A DNA stretch of 64,000 bases from Allohahella sp002354735 (GTDB lineage Bacteria; Pseudomonadota; Gammaproteobacteria; Pseudomonadales; Oleiphilaceae). The stretch spans positions 62,001 through 126,000 of the forward strand of contig NZ_CP172312.1 in the NCBI RefSeq assembly GCF_047946665.1. The letters are read 5' to 3'. Below the pieces are notes generated by a model. It was not told the DNA's origin. It did no database searches and saw only the letters and a list, made by a program, of their open reading frames with translations. How positions within the stretch are numbered: the stretch's first letter is position 1; each line of letters opens with the position of its first letter. Below, in pieces: positions 59,701-64,000 of the stretch. Made by a program: the position numbers and the translations under genes.

Positions 59701-60279
59701 TTTGCCCGTCTGCCGATCGCCGAGCTGCAACCCGCCAAGGACAGCAGGAAAATCGCCGGTCTTGTCGTAGCCATGCGCACCATGAAAACGAAGCGCGGCC
59801 ATCTCATGGGCTTCGTCACGCTGGATGATCGAACCGCACGAATAGAAGTAGCCTTCTTTGGTGAAGCACTTGAAGTGGTCCGCGATGTTCTTGCCATGGA
59901 CCAGATTCTGGTTATCGAGGGCGAGGTCGAGGAGGATACCTTCTCTGGTGGACTTCGTGTGCGCGGTCACTCAGCGGTCAATATCGCTGATGCCCGCAAT
60001 GCATTGGCCAGTAAGATGACTCTGGCCATTGGCAGCGAGCGCGTAGATGATTCGCTCATCGGTGAACTCAGCACGCTGCTACAGCAGTTCAAGCCCGCCA
60101 ATGGGAATGGTGAGGGCAATGTACGGGTTGGCTGTCCGGTCAGCATCCGCTATCAGCATGACTTTGCCGAAGCCGAGTTGGCCATGGACGACAGCTGGCG
60201 CGTCAGCCTCTCAGATGACTTGCTGCATGGTTTGCGTTATCTTCTGGGCGATCAGAACGTCGCCATTGTTTACAATTGA
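56779..60279 (+). CDS. dnaE: DNA polymerase III subunit alpha DnaE
   Basis: This is the replicative polymerase catalytic subunit (1166 aa, full length). The PHP domain is at the N-terminus (FIHLRVHSDFSLANGLAKVK). The palm region has GPGRGSGAGSLVAYVLGITD and the catalytic aspartates in MPDFDVDFCMD near residue 400. GYGFNKSHSAAYALVSYQTA and the C-terminal OB-fold (LVVAMRTMKTKRGHLMGFVT) follow. It sits next to accA, a common gammaproteobacterial arrangement. A 10-bp direct repeat, TTGAAACAGG twice (56596-56615), lies in the 199-bp upstream gap. Confidence 0.98.
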   Translation: MTQFIHLRVHSDFSLANGLAKVKALVGAAAKQKMPALALTDQTNLCGAIKFYKACEGAGVKPIIGSDLRVVDPDMPGQISTLCLLVCDHKGYRNLTRLISRAYTDEQRQGDPVVNRHWIREHAEGLIALSCAQYGDVGQALLAGKQDLARTRLDSWRSIFGDRFYLEVQRTGRNGDDQCVYESVMLAQETGCPVVATNDVHFLSATDFEAHEARVCIGQSRTLDDSRRSRDFSDAQYFKSAEEMAELFADLPEAIENTVEIAKRCSLTIPLGKYFLPNYPIPEGMTLDQFFVKVSEDGLQARLEFLYPDEAVRAERYPTYRDRLKFELDIITQMGFPGYFLIVMDFIRWARENKIPVGPGRGSGAGSLVAYVLGITDLDPLAYDLLFERFLNPERVSMPDFDVDFCMDGRDDVINYVAETYGRTAVSQIITFGTMAAKAVVRDVARVQGKPYSLGDRLSKMIPFEVGMTLSKAWEQEEALRDYINNDEEAAEVWEMAVKLEGVTRNVGKHAGGVVIAPTELTDFSPLYCDEHGGGLVTQYDKDDVESAGLVKFDFLGLRTLTIVDWAIKIINAQREKINEPPLDIARIDLEDKAVFDTLKRAETTAVFQLESRGMKELIRRLLPDRFEDIIALVALFRPGPLQSGMVDDFINRKHGRAPLAYPHTDFQHESLKPVLEPTYGIILYQEQVMQIAQVMAGYSLGGADLLRRAMGKKKQEEMDKQKAFFVDGSEQNGISRDLAEKIFDLVEKFAGYGFNKSHSAAYALVSYQTAWLKTNYPAPFMAAVLTAEMQNIDKVVTLIEECRRMKLVVRLPDVNVSSFTFTVNDDGDVVYGLGAVKGLGEGPVQSITEARKNGPFEDLFDFCRRVDLRKVNKRALEALIKSGALDALGPGRAKMLAVLEDAVKQADQHNRNESAGMMDMFGDDAVAVEADPFASAARIREWSDKQRLAYEKDTLGLYLSGHPFDEYESEARRFARLPIAELQPAKDSRKIAGLVVAMRTMKTKRGHLMGFVTLDDRTARIEVAFFGEALEVVRDVLAMDQILVIEGEVEEDTFSGGLRVRGHSAVNIADARNALASKMTLAIGSERVDDSLIGELSTLLQQFKPANGNGEGNVRVGCPVSIRYQHDFAEAELAMDDSWRVSLSDDLLHGLRYLLGDQNVAIVYN

Positions 60280-60341
60280 CGTTTTACCTTTCATGACCAG
60301 TTGAAGGATTTCCAGCTGATATGGCCAGTGCCGACAGAGCA

Positions 60342-61295
60342 ATGAACCTGAACTATCTCGACTTCGAGCAGCCAATTGCGGAGCTCGAGGAAAAGATAGA
60401 GGAGCTGCGCCTGATAGGCTCAGAGGCGGATGTCAACATCAGCGAAGAGATCGAGCGCCTGCGGACCAAGAGTGCAAATCTGACGGAAAGCATTTTTTCC
60501 GATCTGACGCCCTGGGATATTTCACGACTCTCCCGGCATCCGCGACGGCCTTACACGCTCGACTATATCAACAGCATCTTCACCGACTTCGACGAGTTGC
60601 ACGGCGATCGCTCATTTGCAGACGATGCGGCGATCGTCGGCGGCACGGCCCGTCTGGATGGTCGGCCAGTAATGGTTATCGGTCATCAGAAAGGCCGGGA
60701 GATCAAGGAGAAGGTGAAGCGGAACTTTGGCATGCCGAAGCCAGAAGGCTATCGCAAGGCGCTCAGGCTGATGGAGATGGCTGAGCGCTTTGGCCTGCCC
60801 ATTTTGACCTTTATTGACACACCGGGCGCCTATCCCGGTATTGGCGCTGAAGAACGTGGCCAAAGTGAGGCGATTGCCTACAATCTTGCCGTCATGTCGC
60901 GTCTGGAAACGCCAATCATCGCAACGGTGGTGGGCGAGGGTGGTTCTGGTGGTGCACTGGCAATCGGCGTCTGCGACAGGCTGCTGATGCTGCAGTATGC
61001 CACCTATGCAGTCATTTCACCTGAGGGCTGTGCGTCCATACTCTGGAAGAGCGCCGACTATGCCCCTGATGCAGCCGATGCCATGAGTATCACTGCAGCC
61101 AAGCTCAAGGCGCTCGATCTCGTCGACGAAGTCGTACAGGAGCCGCTCGGGGGCGCGCACCGAAATCCTCGTGTGATTGCCCGACGCTTGAAGAAGTCTC
61201 TGGTGAAAGCGGTCGACAGCCTCATGAACAAGCCCACCGACGACCTGGTGAACGAGCGGTACGAGCGCCTCGTCGCCTATGACAAGTACTTCTGA
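60342..61295 (+). CDS. accA: acetyl-CoA carboxylase carboxyltransferase subunit alpha
   Basis: This enzyme transfers the carboxyl group to acetyl-CoA in fatty-acid synthesis, with AccD as partner. The start at 60342 (MNLNYLDFEQPIAELEEKIE) matches the standard family N-terminus; an in-frame ATG at 60321 would add seven residues. The crotonase-like core shows GQSEAIAYNLAVMSRLETPI, GEGGSGGALAIG and VISPEGCASILWK. Length (317 aa) is normal. The stop overlaps the tilS start region by 17 bp. Confidence 0.97.
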   Translation: MNLNYLDFEQPIAELEEKIEELRLIGSEADVNISEEIERLRTKSANLTESIFSDLTPWDISRLSRHPRRPYTLDYINSIFTDFDELHGDRSFADDAAIVGGTARLDGRPVMVIGHQKGREIKEKVKRNFGMPKPEGYRKALRLMEMAERFGLPILTFIDTPGAYPGIGAEERGQSEAIAYNLAVMSRLETPIIATVVGEGGSGGALAIGVCDRLLMLQYATYAVISPEGCASILWKSADYAPDAADAMSITAAKLKALDLVDEVVQEPLGGAHRNPRVIARRLKKSLVKAVDSLMNKPTDDLVNERYERLVAYDKYF

Positions 61296-62790
61296 GCATT
61301 CATTCATGCGCGGGGTGTTCGAGCAGCTTGATGCCCTGAACGCCCAGCCATTTACCACGCTCCTCGTTGCTTACAGTGGTGGGCTCGACTCGCATAGTCT
61401 GCTCTGTCTGACCACTCATTGGCTTGAAAGCTTGCCAGCGCATAAGCGTCCTGAGCTCCGTGCCATTCATATTGACCATGGTCTGCACGCTGCCTCTTCG
61501 GACTGGGCACAGCGCTGTGGGACTGTCTGTCGGCAGCTTTCTGTGACCCTGGACATCGTACGGGTAGAAGTGAGGGCGCGCGGTAGTTTGGAGTCCGCCG
61601 CCAGATCTGCACGTTATGAGATTTTCGAAAACCGACTCACTGCGCAGGGTGTGCTCCTGCAGGGGCACCACCTCGACGACCAGGCCGAAACGATTTTGCA
61701 CCGGCTGGTACTGGGTCATGGGCTGCAAGGCTTGAGTGGTATACCAGTATCCAGGGTGCTCGGTCGGGGCAGCTTACACAGGCCTTTTCTGGCAGCTGGT
61801 CTGGGTCGTTACGATGTCGAGCAAGTCGAGAAGCGACTCGTAGCCCTTGGCATGCCAATGCATCCTGTCGAAGATCCCAGTAATACCGACACCAGCTTCG
61901 ACCGCAACTATCTCCGGCATGCGGTGCTCCCAACCTTGCTTTCCCGCTGGCCAGCTGCGCGCATTCGCATGTATCAGAGCTCGCAATACCTGTCGGACGC
62001 GGCTGAGCTTTGTGAAACGCTCGCTGAGCTCGACCTGGGTCGCGCAGCCCAAGGCATCAGTCGTTTCATCGGCTCGGATTACGCAGGCCGGCTACCGCTC
62101 TCTGAACTTTATCCGTGGCCCGAATCGCGGCAGCGGAATCTGCTGAGGTACTGGCTGAAGCGTCAGTCGCTATCATTATCTGAAGGCGCCTGGGCCGAAC
62201 TGCTCGATGTCGTCGAACGCTCAGCCAGTGACAGCGGTCAGCAGGCGCACTTCGAGCTGGCAGGCGACGGCAACCATGACTGTGGCGCGAACGTCGAGCC
62301 TCAGTCATGGTGCCTTTCACTTTACCAGCAAACGCTATTTGTGCATCAGGGCATCAAACAATCGCGGGAGGCTGGTGACCATGCGGGCTCGCTAGCTTGT
62401 TTCGATACGTCTGTGCCTGATGCCGGCTTATGGCCTATGTACAGCACCATAATTGCACCTCAACCGGGACAGGTGGTGAGCTGTAGGCCAAGAACAGGTG
62501 CGACGCTCGTCAAGGTGGCCGGGCGTGCCAGAACCACGACCTTGAAAAAACTGCTGTCCGAACGGCGTCTGCTGCCATGGGAGCGCGACGTACTGCCGCT
62601 GATCTGTTACGACGGCGAGCCGGTCTGCATGCCCGGCGTCTTCGTATCTGCTGCTTACGCCCCCTCAGTCGCGGACAACAGTGATGATGTTGCGAAAGCA
62701 CGGACGAGGCGCCTGTTGACCGTCGCCTGGCGGTCGCATGGCTTTGCCCCGGCTCAGCACATGGTCGTAATACCGCCAGTAATCCAGTAA
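61279..62790 (+). CDS. tilS: tRNA(Ile)-lysidine synthase TilS
   Basis: This enzyme attaches lysine to C34 of tRNA-Ile(CAU). The PP-loop is LLVAYSGGLDSHSLL, with the family's GHHLDDQAETILHRL and a HPVEDPSNTDTSFDRNYLRH block. C-terminal TilS domains are present (LKKLLSERRLLPWERD). It is 503 aa from the ATG at 61279, which overlaps accA; a later ATG at 61306 is an alternative start. Confidence 0.95.
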   Translation: MTSTSEHSFMRGVFEQLDALNAQPFTTLLVAYSGGLDSHSLLCLTTHWLESLPAHKRPELRAIHIDHGLHAASSDWAQRCGTVCRQLSVTLDIVRVEVRARGSLESAARSARYEIFENRLTAQGVLLQGHHLDDQAETILHRLVLGHGLQGLSGIPVSRVLGRGSLHRPFLAAGLGRYDVEQVEKRLVALGMPMHPVEDPSNTDTSFDRNYLRHAVLPTLLSRWPAARIRMYQSSQYLSDAAELCETLAELDLGRAAQGISRFIGSDYAGRLPLSELYPWPESRQRNLLRYWLKRQSLSLSEGAWAELLDVVERSASDSGQQAHFELAGDGNHDCGANVEPQSWCLSLYQQTLFVHQGIKQSREAGDHAGSLACFDTSVPDAGLWPMYSTIIAPQPGQVVSCRPRTGATLVKVAGRARTTTLKKLLSERRLLPWERDVLPLICYDGEPVCMPGVFVSAAYAPSVADNSDDVAKARTRRLLTVAWRSHGFAPAQHMVVIPPVIQ

Positions 62791-62856
62791 ACTCTGCCGC
62801 CTGAAATTCAATAGCACGGCACTCAGACATAATTTTCGTCAGGATGGGAAACAAGC

Positions 62857-64000
62857 ATGACGCAACGAGTTCAGGTTGGCGGTCTACAGGTCGCAGAAGT
62901 ACTTTACAAGTTCATCAACGAGCAAGCGATTCCAGGCACGGATGTCGAGCCGGAAACGTTCTGGACAGCCCTTGAGAAGGCCGTCAATGAGCTCGGTCCC
63001 GAAAACAGGCAGCTGCTCGCCAAGCGCGATGAGATCCAGGCTCAGCTGGACGAATACAATCGCAAGCAGAACGGTCAGATCAAGGACCTCGGCGCCTACA
63101 AGCAATTCCTCAAGGACATCGGTTACATCGTTCCTGAAGGCGGCGACTTCAACATCACTACTGAAAATGTCGATCCTGAAATTGCCACCATGGCAGGTCC
63201 TCAGCTGGTCGTTCCGGTCATGAATGCACGCTTCGCGCTCAACGCGGCAAATGCGCGCTGGGGCAGCCTGTACGATGCGCTCTACGGTACCGATGTCATC
63301 TCCGAAGAAGGTGGCGCCAGCAAGGGGCCGGGTTACAACCCTGTTCGTGGCGACAAGGTCGTCGCGTATGCGAAGAAATTCCTGGATCAGGCCGCGCCCC
63401 TCGCCAAGGGCTCGCACAGCAATGCTGTAAGCTATGCCGTGGTCGACGGTCAGCTGAAGGTCAAGCTGGAGTCAGGTGACGAAACCACGCTGAAGACTGC
63501 GGACAAGTTCGCCGGCTACCAGGGTGCTGCTGGCCAGCCTGATGCAGTGCTGCTGCAGAATAACGGCCTGCGCTTCGAGATCCAGTTCGATGCTTCACAT
63601 CCGGTAGGCCAGACTGACAAGGCCCACATCAAGGATGTATTGATGGAAGCCGCCCTGACCACCATTCAGGACTGCGAAGACTCTGTAGCGGCTGTCGATG
63701 CCGAAGACAAGGTCGTGGTCTACTCGAACTGGCTCGGCCTGATGAAGGGCGACCTGGTTGAGAGCTTTGCGAAAGGCGGCTCGACCGTTACCCGCAAGCT
63801 CAATGACGATCGTGAATACAGCGCACCAGACGGCAGCGCGTTCAAGTTGCCAGGCCGGAGCCTGATGTTCGTGCGTAACGTCGGCCATCTGATGTCCAAC
63901 GATGCGATCATCGACAAGGACGGCAACGAGATTCAGGAAGGCATCATGGATGGTTTCGTGACCACCCTGATCGCTATCCACGACCTCAATGGCAGCAACA
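62857..64000 (+). CDS. glcB: malate synthase G (partial)
   Basis: The glyoxylate-cycle enzyme that condenses glyoxylate with acetyl-CoA. The gene starts at ATG 62857 and continues beyond the right edge; 381 codons are visible of about 720. Typical segments are MTQRVQVGGLQVAEVLYKFI, NPVRGDKVVAYAKKF, ALTTIQDCEDSVAAVDAEDK and GRSLMFVRNVGHLM. The frame is open to the end of the window. Confidence 0.95.
   Translation, partial: MTQRVQVGGLQVAEVLYKFINEQAIPGTDVEPETFWTALEKAVNELGPENRQLLAKRDEIQAQLDEYNRKQNGQIKDLGAYKQFLKDIGYIVPEGGDFNITTENVDPEIATMAGPQLVVPVMNARFALNAANARWGSLYDALYGTDVISEEGGASKGPGYNPVRGDKVVAYAKKFLDQAAPLAKGSHSNAVSYAVVDGQLKVKLESGDETTLKTADKFAGYQGAAGQPDAVLLQNNGLRFEIQFDASHPVGQTDKAHIKDVLMEAALTTIQDCEDSVAAVDAEDKVVVYSNWLGLMKGDLVESFAKGGSTVTRKLNDDREYSAPDGSAFKLPGRSLMFVRNVGHLMSNDAIIDKDGNEIQEGIMDGFVTTLIAIHDLNGSN

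Noticed and set aside
1..64000. tRNA, rRNA, integrase or attachment sites marking a genomic island
   Set aside because: None was recognised by eye; the island character rests only on content and composition.

Overview
The window is chromosomal DNA of a gammaproteobacterium. The right end carries housekeeping genes in a familiar gammaproteobacterial order: dnaE, accA and tilS, then glcB, with a DUF2069 gene and a TIGR02647-type gene nearby. I cannot name the genus from the sequence alone.

Region 1 (1-19118) is a type III secretion system (T3SS). A leftward group holds sctU, sctT, sctS, sctR and sctQ, followed by a FixJ-like response regulator and a soluble histidine kinase. A rightward group holds sctV, sctC, sctD, a needle-like gene, sctI, sctJ, sctK, sctL, sctN, sctO and sctP, then an unusual alpha/beta-hydrolase lipoprotein and an unknown gene. 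The rod protein resembles HrpB2. No canonical translocon pair, gatekeeper or chaperone was recognised.

Region 2 (about 19.1-52.8 kb) is accessory. It holds an O-acyltransferase, a barrel protein, many lipoproteins and four large putative T3SS substrates, plus a needle-related 302-aa protein. A perfect palindrome, CTAGGG-N4-CCCTAG, singly or in abutting copies, precedes each of these substrates and one gene pair inside the T3SS. At most of these promoters it lies 23-24 bp upstream of a -10-like hexamer. It has the layout of a FixJ/TodT-type box, so the two-component pair is the obvious candidate regulator.

The central proposal is that this T3SS may deliver toxins that need self-protection, possibly antibacterial ones. 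A 994-aa protein ends in a WHH-type HNH/Endo VII nuclease and overlaps a SUKH (SMI1/KNR4) immunity gene. A 437-aa substrate is followed by exported ankyrin proteins. The second ankyrin gene is preceded by a decayed copy of the substrate's C-terminus, as in orphan-immunity arrays of polymorphic toxins. A 436-aa substrate is followed by two tandem lipoprotein paralogues. A 892-aa protein with an EELGH segment is followed by a pure RTX-repeat protein. The toxin and immunity roles are inference except for the WHH/SUKH pair, where family resemblance is good.

Region 3 (39.4-44.7 kb and 52.8-64 kb) holds ordinary genes: a duplicated solute-binding-domain protein, an AAA ATPase, MarR/MFS, an HD hydrolase, LysR/EamA, a second LysR, DUF2069, dnaE, accA, tilS and the start of glcB.
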